Origin: Gluconobacter cadivus
GTDB taxonomy: Bacteria; Pseudomonadota; Alphaproteobacteria; Acetobacterales; Acetobacteraceae
Direction: 5' to 3'
Length of the DNA: 64,000 nt
Assembly (NCBI RefSeq): GCF_015244745.1
Contig: NZ_JABCQI010000005.1
Location: 182,986 to 246,985 of the forward strand
The translations under genes and the position numbers were made by a program. Positions 1 to 7,876 of this stretch are shown piece after piece. The notes under the pieces were generated by a model, which made no database searches, was not told the DNA's origin, and saw nothing but the letters and a program-made list of their open reading frames with translations. The first letter of the stretch is position 1; the number at the start of each line of letters is the position of its first letter.

Positions 1-77
1 TCGTGCGAAAGTTGCGCGATCTTCTGAAGGCCGAGGGGATTGTGAGGGAACAGAGCGCGGATCCTGTCGTTGTCTGA
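1..77 (+). CDS. C-terminal end of an upstream gene (partial)
   Basis: An open frame enters from the left edge (first full codon at base 3) and stops at TGA 75-77, giving about 24 residues that end in a charged helix-like stretch. The gene begins before the window, so its product cannot be named. The frame is short and chance openness is possible. The following gene starts 36 bases downstream with its own ribosome site, so the two could be in one operon. Confidence 0.35.
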   Translation, partial: VRKLRDLLKAEGIVREQSADPVVV

Positions 78-113
78 GAACATAGGTCTTGAGGACACGG
101 ACAGGAGACGGTC

Positions 114-959
114 ATGAAAACAGTCACGCTCAGGAATGGTGTCACGGTTCCGGCGCTGGGAATGGGAACCTGGAATGTCGGCGATAGTGCCTCACGTCGC
201 AGCAGCGAGATCGAGAGCCTGCGAAAGGGGCTGGAGGCCGGTCTGCGGGTTGTTGATACGGCCGAGATGTATGGCAACGGGCGTTCGGAAGATCTGGTGG
301 GCGAGGCCATCGCGGATGTGCGTGAAGATGTTTATCTTGTCAGCAAGGTTGTGCCCTCCAATGCATCTTATGACGCAGTTCATAAGGCGTGCAGGCGTTC
401 TTTGAAGCATCTGGGGACGGACTGGCTGGATCTGTATCTGCTGCATTGGCGTGGGGGAACGCCACTTGAGGAAACGATCCAGGCCTTCGAAGACCTCAGG
501 GACGACGGTCTGATCCGGGGCTGGGGGGTATCGAACTTCGATGTCGATGACATGGAAGAGATCGAAAGCTTGTCCGAAAACTGTCTGGTCAATCAGGTCC
601 TGTATAATCTGGAGCACCGGGGGACGGAGTTCGATCTTCTGGATCATGACCTGAAATCCGAAACGGTGACAATGGCTTATTCGCCGCTCGGGCAGGGTGG
701 GGAGCTTCTGGAGCATTCGGCGCTAAGAGAGGTTGCATCACGGCATGAGACGTCGCTCGGGCCTGCCGATCCGGCCCAGATTGCGCTGGCCTGGGTGTTG
801 CGTCGGCCGAATGTTCTGGCCATTCCGAAGGCGACATCTCCGGAGCATGTGGCAGGAAATCTGGCCAGTCTGGAGATCAGTCTGACGGATGCGGATCTCA
901 AAACGCTTGACAGTGCTTTCCCTTCTCCGAAACGCAAGCTATCTCTCGCCATGATCTGA
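114..959 (+). CDS. Aldo/keto reductase, NADPH-dependent, cytosolic
   Basis: A 281-residue protein of the aldo/keto reductase superfamily (TIM barrel), which reduces aldehydes and ketones with NAD(P)H. The catalytic tetrad is visible: Asp48 in VVDTAEMYG, Tyr53, Lys78 in LVSKVV and His111 in LYLLHW. The C-terminal part carries the cofactor-binding segment AIPKATSPEHVAGN. Length is normal for the family. The ATG start is preceded by AGGAG at a good distance. Such reductases are plentiful in acetic acid bacteria, but the substrate cannot be read from the sequence. It stands alone between an unidentified upstream gene and the Hyf-like cassette. Confidence 0.93.
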   Translation: MKTVTLRNGVTVPALGMGTWNVGDSASRRSSEIESLRKGLEAGLRVVDTAEMYGNGRSEDLVGEAIADVREDVYLVSKVVPSNASYDAVHKACRRSLKHLGTDWLDLYLLHWRGGTPLEETIQAFEDLRDDGLIRGWGVSNFDVDDMEEIESLSENCLVNQVLYNLEHRGTEFDLLDHDLKSETVTMAYSPLGQGGELLEHSALREVASRHETSLGPADPAQIALAWVLRRPNVLAIPKATSPEHVAGNLASLEISLTDADLKTLDSAFPSPKRKLSLAMI

Positions 960-1066
960 CGGTCGTGATGGTTGCGGTCCGTTCTCCCTAACCTGCGGAC
1001 CGCGCCCTGCATATTTTCACGTCCCTGTTCCATACTGATCCGGTTTCTCTCTGCTTTGCGGTTCTG

Positions 1067-2308
1067 GTGGTGCCTGCTTGTGTGCTGGTGCTTCAGCCGG
1101 GGCGGTTCGGGCAGGCCGTAACCGTATGTCTGGCGGCTCTGGCTGCGGTATTGGCGCTTTCGCCTGCCGTGCTGGCTGTGGCGCTGGGCGTGATTGCGGC
1201 GCAGGAGCGGGATGGCTGTCCGGCGGTATGGGGTGTTCCGGTTCTGCTGCTGAGCGTTCTGTTTCCAGCCCAGACGCCTGTTCTTCTGGGGTTGCTGCCT
1301 CTTCTGTTCTGGACTGCGCTCGTGCGTCGCAGAGACGGGGGCTGCTCCGCCGTTATGAGCATTCTGGGTGTGTCGCTGGTGTGGCATGCTCCGGGGGCTG
1401 TATCGGCGGAGCTGGTTGCGGGTCTGGGCGTGTGTGTGCTCGGGTTGATCGGCTGGGCTGTTCTGGGAGCGCATCGGCCGGGAAATCTGGGGCTTTTGCG
1501 CCCCCTTCTGTTGGTGGTTCTCGTGGTGGCCGCGCAGGATGAGGGGCTTGCGGTCTGTGCCCGGATTGCGCTGGAAGCCGCGTTTCTTGATCTCGCAACG
1601 CTGGTTTTGACGGCGTCACTGGGGCCTTGGTTTCCGGTGATGGCCGTATTGCGGCTGCCGTTTCCGCCTTTGCCCGGACTGGTTGTGTTGTGGCTTGGGA
1701 TTCATGCGGCGCTGAGCATGGCGGCGGGTGTCGAAGGCTGGAGCGTGCTCGGCGTGATGGTGGCATTGCTGCTGGGCGTTCTGGCGCTGTCCGATCTGCT
1801 TGTCGTTGGGCGGCAGATATCTGGAGGGCAGGCTGCCATATCCGGTGTTTCCGTATTGCTGGTGGGTGTTGGGAGCCTATTTTTGCCCGCGCTGGTGTTC
1901 GGGCTGACAAGTCCTGCGCTGCATGGTGTGGGAGGGGAGTGGGTCTGGCCCGTCTGGAGTATTGGTGCGGGTGATGGCTCACATTTCCGGCTGATGGCCT
2001 TCGTGATGGTTGGAGCCCTGATCTGGATTGTTCTCGTGCGTCCCTGGCGCATTATGGGGGGGGTCGTTCAGGCGGCCTCCACGCTGGCTCCGGCATTGAT
2101 GACACTGCTGGCATCAGGCGATGCCCTGTTTGAAGAGGCACCGTCTCTGGGCTGGAGCCTGCGCCGTTTTGTCGTGTCAGGGCGAGTCCGCTTGAGGGCG
2201 CTGAAGGGGATGAAAGCACCTGTTCTGCCCGATCTGCGTCAGGGGGCCGTGGGGCTCTGGCTTGTTCTTCTTGGCCTCGTTCTCGCAGTGCTGGGAGTGA
2301 TGACGTAA
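1067..2308 (+). CDS. HyfB/NuoL-like membrane subunit, strongly shortened
   Basis: A very hydrophobic protein of about 413 residues with many membrane segments, first gene of a six-gene overlapping cassette. The segment around residues 205-225 (LPFPPLPGLVVLWLG) resembles the GLPPLNGFVSEWL helix of HyfB/HycC antiporter-like subunits, and the cytosolic tail is as expected, but the family is usually near 600-670 residues, so most of the N-terminal half is missing. Lysine is absent from the membrane part; only two lie near the C-terminus (ALKGMK). The start is uncertain: GTG at 1067 is used here, but the frame is open back to 992 with only CTG codons available. Assignment rests mainly on gene order and on the clearer HyfG and HyfI neighbours. 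Confidence 0.6.
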   Translation: MVPACVLVLQPGRFGQAVTVCLAALAAVLALSPAVLAVALGVIAAQERDGCPAVWGVPVLLLSVLFPAQTPVLLGLLPLLFWTALVRRRDGGCSAVMSILGVSLVWHAPGAVSAELVAGLGVCVLGLIGWAVLGAHRPGNLGLLRPLLLVVLVVAAQDEGLAVCARIALEAAFLDLATLVLTASLGPWFPVMAVLRLPFPPLPGLVVLWLGIHAALSMAAGVEGWSVLGVMVALLLGVLALSDLLVVGRQISGGQAAISGVSVLLVGVGSLFLPALVFGLTSPALHGVGGEWVWPVWSIGAGDGSHFRLMAFVMVGALIWIVLVRPWRIMGGVVQAASTLAPALMTLLASGDALFEEAPSLGWSLRRFVVSGRVRLRALKGMKAPVLPDLRQGAVGLWLVLLGLVLAVLGVMT

Positions 2309-3177
2309 TGGCGCATGATGCGGGGCTGATTGCGCTGTCGGTTCTGGAAGCGCTGTTTCAACTGGGGTTGCTGCTCGTTCTGGCGCCTGCGCTGGGGTGG
2401 TGTCTGGACGGTCTGCCGTTCTGGCTGGCGGGCCGCGCGGGTGGTGCGGTGCGGTTTCATCTCTTGGGTGCGGGGCGGTTCTGGAAATCCCTGTTCCAGA
2501 CACCGCTCACAGGGCGTCCGGCGCTTGCGTTGACCGTGGGGCTGCTGGCGCTGGTGTGCCTGCCTGCGGTGACAACGGGGTCGGTGCTGTCTTCGCTGGC
2601 GGATCCGCTCGTCATGGGGCTCATGCTGTTGATGGGGCGTGGATTTCTGGGGCCGGGCGTTTTGTCGGGAGAGGCATCGCGTCTGGTTCCGGCGGTTCTG
2701 CTGCTGTGCCTGACGGAAGCACTGATCGCGCTGGCCGCTCCGGGGACAAATGGCCTTGGGGGCTTGTGTGCGATGTTGCATATCGAGCCTGAGCCGGGTC
2801 TAGAGGGTGCACTTGCGGCCTGTGCGCTGGCTCTGGGAATTGCATGTCCGCCGCTTCGTTCCGAGGACGTGACGGGTATGTTGTCCGGGGTGCGGGACCG
2901 GCAGGAGCGTGAGGCGGCGCGCAGTATTGCGGATGTGCTGAATTGTGGCTGGCTGCTGCTGTTGGCCGATCTGGCATGGCCGGTGAGTGTGGGGCTCGCG
3001 CAAGGCGGCGTTCAGGGCTGGGGGCTCGGACTGGTGGCACTTGCCGCACGGCTGGCGCTGGCTGTGAGCGTGGCGGTCGGGCTGAGGCTGATGGCGCAGG
3101 AGCGGAGCGCACGTTTGACGGCGCTGTTTGCGGGCGTGGCGCTTCTTCTGGCTCTGGCGGGGAGGTTTGGCACATGA
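2308..3177 (+). CDS. HyfC/NuoH-like membrane subunit
   Basis: 289 residues, about eight predicted membrane helices, close to the length of HyfC (about 310-320). In HyfC and NuoH this subunit anchors the hydrophilic arm to the membrane. The N-terminal loop RFWKSLFQTPL resembles the HyfC amphipathic loop. The ATG overlaps the stop of the previous gene (TAATG), so translation is probably coupled. Sequence is strongly diverged and recognition depends partly on position between HyfB-like and HyfE-like genes. Confidence 0.6.
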   Translation: MAHDAGLIALSVLEALFQLGLLLVLAPALGWCLDGLPFWLAGRAGGAVRFHLLGAGRFWKSLFQTPLTGRPALALTVGLLALVCLPAVTTGSVLSSLADPLVMGLMLLMGRGFLGPGVLSGEASRLVPAVLLLCLTEALIALAAPGTNGLGGLCAMLHIEPEPGLEGALAACALALGIACPPLRSEDVTGMLSGVRDRQEREAARSIADVLNCGWLLLLADLAWPVSVGLAQGGVQGWGLGLVALAARLALAVSVAVGLRLMAQERSARLTALFAGVALLLALAGRFGT

Positions 3178-3695
3178 TTGTAGGGTTCGGACTTCTTCTG
3201 TTGCTAGCCCTTGCAGGGTTGGGGAAAGACGGGCGGGGGCTGCCGCTTTACGGGGCGGTTTGCGCTTTTGCCGGGGCGACGGTCTGTTCGGGGCTGCTGG
3301 CGCTGCTGACGTCTGTGGCGCTGATTGGACTGAACGTTCTGGCATGGGGCTGGCTGCGGCGGTTTGCGCCGGAAGCGCCGGACAAGGCAGCTGTTCTGCC
3401 GGTTGTGGGTACGCTTGTTCTGCTTCTGGCACTTGGTTTGTCGGGGGCTGGTCTGGGACTTGCTCCGGTTCTGGGCGCGGGGGCGGTTCTGGCCGGGTTA
3501 TGTGGTGCTGCTTGGGGCACGCCGCTGGTTCAGTTCACCGGGCTGGTCCGGGCGGCGGACGGGCTGGTTGTTGTGGCGTGCGTTCTGAATTCATGGCCGC
3601 TTTTTGCTGCTGCTTTGAGTCTGTGGGGCGTTCTGGCGGCCCTTGGCATCACGCTGCTGCCCCGTCTGGCATGGCGACGGGTGGAGGACGTCTGA
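3174..3695 (+). CDS. HyfE-like small membrane subunit
   Basis: 173 residues with about six membrane helices. HyfE proteins (about 216 residues) contain a NuoK-like part; the C-terminal segment QFTGLVRAADGLVVVACVL sits where HyfE has its conserved acidic ENGIF helix, with Asp in place of Glu. The ATG overlaps the previous stop (ATGA at 3174-3177) and the gene's own TGA overlaps the next ATG, so the frame is tightly embedded in the cassette. The identification is by order, hydropathy and this weak motif. Confidence 0.55.
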   Translation: MIVGFGLLLLLALAGLGKDGRGLPLYGAVCAFAGATVCSGLLALLTSVALIGLNVLAWGWLRRFAPEAPDKAAVLPVVGTLVLLLALGLSGAGLGLAPVLGAGAVLAGLCGAAWGTPLVQFTGLVRAADGLVVVACVLNSWPLFAAALSLWGVLAALGITLLPRLAWRRVEDV

Positions 3696-4783
3696 TGCAT
3701 CCGCTCGCACCCGTCGGCACGCTGTTTGCCGTCACTGTCTGGCCGCTTCTGGCAGCGTTCCTGCTGTTCCTGACGCCTGAAAACCGTCAGGCCGCCAGTA
3801 GCCGGACGTTCGCTGTGGCGGGGCTTGTCATCACGCCGCTGGCCGTGTGGCTGATGCCGGGGACGGACGCTCTGGCCGCGGCGTGTTCTTGCATCGTGAC
3901 GGCCATTCCGCTGCTTCTCCCGCAGGCGCGGGACCGGACAGGGCGGATACTGCCGTTTCTGGTGACGGGATGTGCGTTGCTGGCGCTGAACGTCCATTCG
4001 GCGTTCGCGGTGACGATCCTGTGTGGCGCGGGAGCAGTTCTTCTGGCGTGGCGCGAAGGGCGTGCTCCCCGGCAGGCGGCTATTGTGTGGGATATTGCGC
4101 GCAGTCGGCTTGGGGGCGTGGTTCTGGGGCTTCTGGGCGCGTCGCTTCTACCGATGCAGCAGTCATCGCTGGGGGCGGTGCTGCTGACGGTCGGGCTGTG
4201 CATGGTGGCGGGTCTGGGGCCATCACCCGCGCCTGCGCCGGAGGCGGCGCTTCTGGATACGGGGCTGCGGTTTGCGGCGCTGATGCTGATGTTCCGCCTG
4301 AGTGCCTATCCGCTGGTCCATCTGCTCATGCTGATTGCGGGTTTTGGAACACTCCTCATGCTGGTGGTGCCGCGCTCGACGGGGCGGACGATCTCTCTGC
4401 CGATGCTGTCGGCGCTGGGTGCTATTGCGGCCGCGACCGGCGAAGGTCCGGCGATCGTTCTGCTGCTTCTGGCGGCGCTGGGACTGGCTGTTCTGGATTT
4501 GTATGAGGCCGAGGGGGCGGAGGCCATCGGGGCAGGAGTCGCACCGTGGCCGGTGTTCTGTGCGCTGGTCGGGATCGGGCGGTCGCTTGATGTCGGGCAA
4601 CTTGTTCTGCTGGTGTTGTGTCTGCTGCCTGCTTTGTGGTCCGTGCGGCCTATGACGTTGCTGCCAGCGTTTGGGCGCGGTGAGCGGGGTATCGTAGCTG
4701 TGACGCAGGCTGTTCTTCTGCTGGGCGGTTTGTGTGGCCCGCTATTTCTTGCATGGCATCCGGTGACGGGGTGGCGACCATGA
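3695..4783 (+). CDS. HyfF-like (NuoM/N-type) membrane subunit without lysine
   Basis: 362 residues, about ten membrane helices; HyfF is usually near 520. The segment AGLGPSPAPAPEAALLDTG, followed by LRFAALMLMFRL, aligns with the HyfF core (AGLAPLHTWLPDAHSEAP, then a helix), but the lysine that normally precedes it in the GYGTK motif is replaced by valine. The whole predicted protein contains no lysine, so the canonical proton-translocating lysines of this family are absent. Start ATG 3695 overlaps the previous stop (TGATG). A frame open further upstream is only a high-GC artefact. Confidence 0.6.
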   Translation: MHPLAPVGTLFAVTVWPLLAAFLLFLTPENRQAASSRTFAVAGLVITPLAVWLMPGTDALAAACSCIVTAIPLLLPQARDRTGRILPFLVTGCALLALNVHSAFAVTILCGAGAVLLAWREGRAPRQAAIVWDIARSRLGGVVLGLLGASLLPMQQSSLGAVLLTVGLCMVAGLGPSPAPAPEAALLDTGLRFAALMLMFRLSAYPLVHLLMLIAGFGTLLMLVVPRSTGRTISLPMLSALGAIAAATGEGPAIVLLLLAALGLAVLDLYEAEGAEAIGAGVAPWPVFCALVGIGRSLDVGQLVLLVLCLLPALWSVRPMTLLPAFGRGERGIVAVTQAVLLLGGLCGPLFLAWHPVTGWRP

Positions 4784-6219
4784 GAAGCATGGGACGGATC
4801 ATCCGCAGTGGCGAACGTGTGGCGCTGTCGCATTATCATCTCGATCCCGCACAGTGGAGCGATATGCTCTGTGTTCCGGGCGCGACGTTGCCGCTGATCT
4901 CGTGCTGGGCGGATGATGCGCGCGCCTATGTTCTGCTGCTGGAGGGGGATCGCCCGATTCTGGCGAGTACGGTTGTGGAAGACCGTCGGTATCTGGCGCC
5001 GTCGTCGCGGTTTGCCGGAGCGGAATGGGGCGAGCGTGTTTCGTATGATCTGTATGGCGTCGAGGCGATGGAGGCGCGTGGGAATGGTACGCCTGCGCTG
5101 GATGAAGGTGGCTGGACGTCTACATGGCCATTGTCATCCCGTCCGGGACCGGCTTCGGGTGGTCTGCGTCCGCTCGGAGGGAGCCACTTTCTGCGTCCAG
5201 AGCAGACGGGACTGAGTGGCCCTCTGGATCTGTCTTTCGAGGTTTTGAAGGGGAAGGTCCGGGCTGTGGATGTCTGTGCGGGCGGGGCGCATCGGGGTGT
5301 GGTGTCGCGTCTTTTGGGGAAGACGCCGGAGGAGGCCATGGTCCTTGTGGCACGGATGACGGCGGGTGGTTTCGTGGCGCATCCTCTGGCCTTTGCGCGT
5401 GCTGTGGCGCAGGCGCGCGGGCAGGTTCCGGGGCCGGGAGTTCGGGATGTGTGGATGATCCTGCTGGAGATCGAGCGGATGTCGCTTCATCTGTTCGACA
5501 TGGCCCGGACGGCGCGGGGCATGGATGCGGAATTGCTGGCGACACATTGCGATCATGCGCGCGAGGCCATTGCGCAGGCCTGTGCGGAGCAGGGCGTGTC
5601 GCGGCGTTTGATGGATACGGTGAACTGTGGCGGCTTTCGCGAGGGGCTGGAGATCGTCCCGCTGGCGCAGGCAGTCCATGCGGCGATGCAGCCAAGTCTT
5701 GCAGCGCTGGAGGAGCTTCATCGGGTGTTTGCGTCCCGTCTGAACGGGTTTGCAGTTCTGGATGTGCGGTTGGCGGAGCGTTTTGCCGTTGGGGGCGTGA
5801 CGGGGCGTGCGAGTGGTCGCAGCATGGACATGCGACGCCGGGAAACCGGAATGCGGCTGGAGGCGCTGCGGGCGACAGGATCGAGCAGTGGCGATGCCCG
5901 GGCGCGTGATGGGCTGCGGCTGGCGGAAATCCGGGATTCGCTGAAGCTTATGGAACGGATTCTGGGAAGCATCGGTCTGGACGATGACGAACCCGCGCCG
6001 GACAGCACGGATGAGGGTATTGGCGTGGCCGAGGGCGCGCGCGGAGACGTGTGGCACTGGGTGCGGTTGAAAAACGGCCGGATCGAGAACCTGCATGTCC
6101 GTGATCCGGGTGTCTCGGTTCTGCCGGTTCTGGGGGCAATGCTGCAAGGCTGTCCCATGGAGCGTGTACCTGCGGCTCTGGGGTCGATCGGGCTGTCTCC
6201 GGCGGGGATTGCGTTGTGA
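4780..6219 (+). CDS. HyfG/NuoCD-like large subunit lacking the NiFe ligands
   Basis: 479 residues. The N-terminal part contains the NuoC signature AEWGERVSYDLYGVEA (81-96); the rest is NuoD/hydrogenase-large-subunit-like, with HRGVVSRLLGKTPEEA (171-186) matching the HRG-x-EKL region. At the first nickel motif (ERICGICAFAH in HycE) the protein reads ARMTAGGFVAH (191-201), so both cysteines are Thr194 and Gly197. At the second motif the C-terminus reads GSIGLSPAGIAL, with Ser473 and Gly476 in the two cysteine positions. It therefore cannot bind a normal NiFe centre. Start ATG 4780 overlaps the previous stop (ATGA). Confidence 0.8.
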   Translation: MRSMGRIIRSGERVALSHYHLDPAQWSDMLCVPGATLPLISCWADDARAYVLLLEGDRPILASTVVEDRRYLAPSSRFAGAEWGERVSYDLYGVEAMEARGNGTPALDEGGWTSTWPLSSRPGPASGGLRPLGGSHFLRPEQTGLSGPLDLSFEVLKGKVRAVDVCAGGAHRGVVSRLLGKTPEEAMVLVARMTAGGFVAHPLAFARAVAQARGQVPGPGVRDVWMILLEIERMSLHLFDMARTARGMDAELLATHCDHAREAIAQACAEQGVSRRLMDTVNCGGFREGLEIVPLAQAVHAAMQPSLAALEELHRVFASRLNGFAVLDVRLAERFAVGGVTGRASGRSMDMRRRETGMRLEALRATGSSSGDARARDGLRLAEIRDSLKLMERILGSIGLDDDEPAPDSTDEGIGVAEGARGDVWHWVRLKNGRIENLHVRDPGVSVLPVLGAMLQGCPMERVPAALGSIGLSPAGIAL

Positions 6220-6701
6220 AGGGGTTGCGGCAGACGGGGCCTCTGAGCCTGCTTTACGCGTTCATGGATGCGCGGCGCTGGTGTCCGTCCTCTGAGGAAG
6301 TTCTTCCGCGTCGTGAGCGCCCCATCGGGCTTTATGTGCTGGAGACGGGAGGCTGCGAGGGCTGCTTCATGGAGATCGAGTCTCTGAAAGGCAGTGCTTT
6401 CGCTCTGGAGCAGGCAGGTTTTGTGTGTGTGAGCGATCCTGCGGATGCGGACTGGTTGTTGCTGACCGGTGCGGTGACGCGGGTCTGTGCCGAGATGGTG
6501 GACCGGGTCTGGCGGGCGATGCCGCCGGGCCGGAGTCTGATTGCGGTCGGGGCCTGTGCGGTCGATGGAGGGCCGTTTCCGGCCAGTTATGCGACGCTGG
6601 GTGGGTTGCAGGCCCTGACGCCGGTGCGGCGTGCGATTCCGGGCTGTCCCCCCGCGCCGCAGGAGATCCTGCGGGCCCTTCAGGAGCTGGCGCGGATCTG
6701 A
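6216..6701 (+). CDS. HyfI/NuoB-like iron-sulfur small subunit
   Basis: 161 residues, shorter than HyfI (about 250) but complete in its core. The four cluster cysteines are present: Cys47 and Cys50 in GGCEGCFMEIES, Cys114 in GACAVDGGPF and Cys144 in PGCPPAP, the arrangement that holds the proximal [4Fe-4S] cluster next to the large subunit (N2 in complex I). It starts with GTG overlapping the previous stop (GTGA). The ferredoxin-like partner HyfH, which would bring electrons in, is not found nearby. This is the most confidently recognised member of the cassette. Confidence 0.85.
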   Translation: MKGLRQTGPLSLLYAFMDARRWCPSSEEVLPRRERPIGLYVLETGGCEGCFMEIESLKGSAFALEQAGFVCVSDPADADWLLLTGAVTRVCAEMVDRVWRAMPPGRSLIAVGACAVDGGPFPASYATLGGLQALTPVRRAIPGCPPAPQEILRALQELARI

Positions 6702-6867
6702 TCGCGATATTCTGAAACTGGAAATTGCCTGAAACAACGAAGTTTTGTCTTCGGACGGCTTGTCGTGACACGGTTTCGCGTTAAAGCAGACGGACGCACT
6801 GGATGCGTTTTCCCATGAGGTCCGGCCACCTGTCGTTCAGGTCGCCGCACAGAGCACAGGGCTTGAG

Positions 6868-7803
6868 ATGGCTGATTATCGCCTTGGAATTGATCTTGGT
6901 GGCACGAAGATCGAAATCGCAGTTCTGAATCGTTCGGGCGATCTCGTCCTTCGGGAACGAATTGCCAATCCCGGTATTTATAACGAGGCCGTTCTGGCGA
7001 TCCGGGATCTGGTGGCGGATGTGGATCATCGTCTTGGTGCGGTGCCGAGCCACCGCGTTTCGGCGGGGCAGCATACGTCCACGCTGGGCATCGGGATTCC
7101 GGGATCAATCTCGCCAGAGAGCGGGCTGATCAAGAATGCCAATGCGACCTGGCTGAACAACCAACCATTCGGACACGATCTGGAAGCCGCGCTGGCCCGT
7201 CCGGTCCGGACGGAAAATGACGCCAACTGCTTTGCGCTGTCTGAAGCTGCCGATGGTGCGGCCAAGGGCATGCTGACCGTTTTCGGTGTCATCATCGGGA
7301 CGGGCATGGGCGCGGGCATCGTCAATAACGGGCGCGTTCTTGAGGGGCGTCATCATATTGCTGGTGAATGGGGGCATCTGCCTCTGCCCTGGCCGACGGA
7401 AGAAGACGCGCCGCCGCGCGAGTGCTTCTGTGGGAACAAGGGCTGCATGGAGCGCTATCTTTCGGGCCCGGCACTTGCCGCGGACTGGAAGGGGCCGGGG
7501 CATCGCAATACGGCCGGTATCGAAGAGGCTGCGGCCAATGGCGATCAGGCTGCGATTGCGGCACTGGGCCGTTATACCGAGCGTTTTGCCCGGGCCTGCG
7601 CCATGGTCATCAACTTCCTCGATCCGGATGTGATCGTTCTCGGTGGTGGCGTCTCCAACCTTCACACGCTCTATGAGCGCGTGCCGCCGCTTCTGGCCAA
7701 GCATGTCATTACGCCGGTCTGCACGACGCCGATCGTGAAAAATAAGCATGGTGACAGCTCTGGCGTGCGTGGCGCGGCATGGCTGTGGGACGTGACGGAA
7801 TAA
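6868..7803 (+). CDS. ROK-family sugar kinase, probably fructokinase
   Basis: 311 residues. The ATP-binding phosphate loop GIDLGGTK (7-14), catalytic Asp118 in TENDAN, and the ROK zinc motif (His170 in GEWGH, Cys186, Cys188, Cys193) are all present. ROK kinases of this shape (Mak/fructokinase) phosphorylate fructose, mannose or glucose in the cytosol. In acetic acid bacteria this feeds the pentose phosphate pathway. The substrate is inferred from overall similarity only. Transcription ends at a strong hairpin directly downstream. Confidence 0.88.
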   Translation: MADYRLGIDLGGTKIEIAVLNRSGDLVLRERIANPGIYNEAVLAIRDLVADVDHRLGAVPSHRVSAGQHTSTLGIGIPGSISPESGLIKNANATWLNNQPFGHDLEAALARPVRTENDANCFALSEAADGAAKGMLTVFGVIIGTGMGAGIVNNGRVLEGRHHIAGEWGHLPLPWPTEEDAPPRECFCGNKGCMERYLSGPALAADWKGPGHRNTAGIEEAAANGDQAAIAALGRYTERFARACAMVINFLDPDVIVLGGGVSNLHTLYERVPPLLAKHVITPVCTTPIVKNKHGDSSGVRGAAWLWDVTE

Positions 7804-7824
7804 GTCTGTCGCGTATTGGACATG

Positions 7825-7859
7825 AAAAAGGCCGCCCGGAGAGCCGGGCGGCCTTTTTT
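7825..7859. terminator. Bidirectional intrinsic terminator
   Basis: Perfect stem GGCCGCCCGG / CCGGGCGGCC with a short AGAG loop, flanked by AAAAA on one side and TTTTTT on the other. It lies between the convergent sugar kinase and pssA genes and can serve both. Confidence 0.93.
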
Positions 7860-7876
7860 GTTGGGATTTCCTGCTC

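Noticed and set aside
677..1474. Long minus-strand frame over the start of the Hyf-like cassette
   Set aside because: It is Arg/Gln/His/Pro-rich with no family character, as expected opposite a GC-rich coding strand.
1067..6701. A functional NiFe hydrogenase
   Set aside because: All four ligand cysteines are replaced in the large subunit and no hyp maturation gene or HyfH is present in the window.
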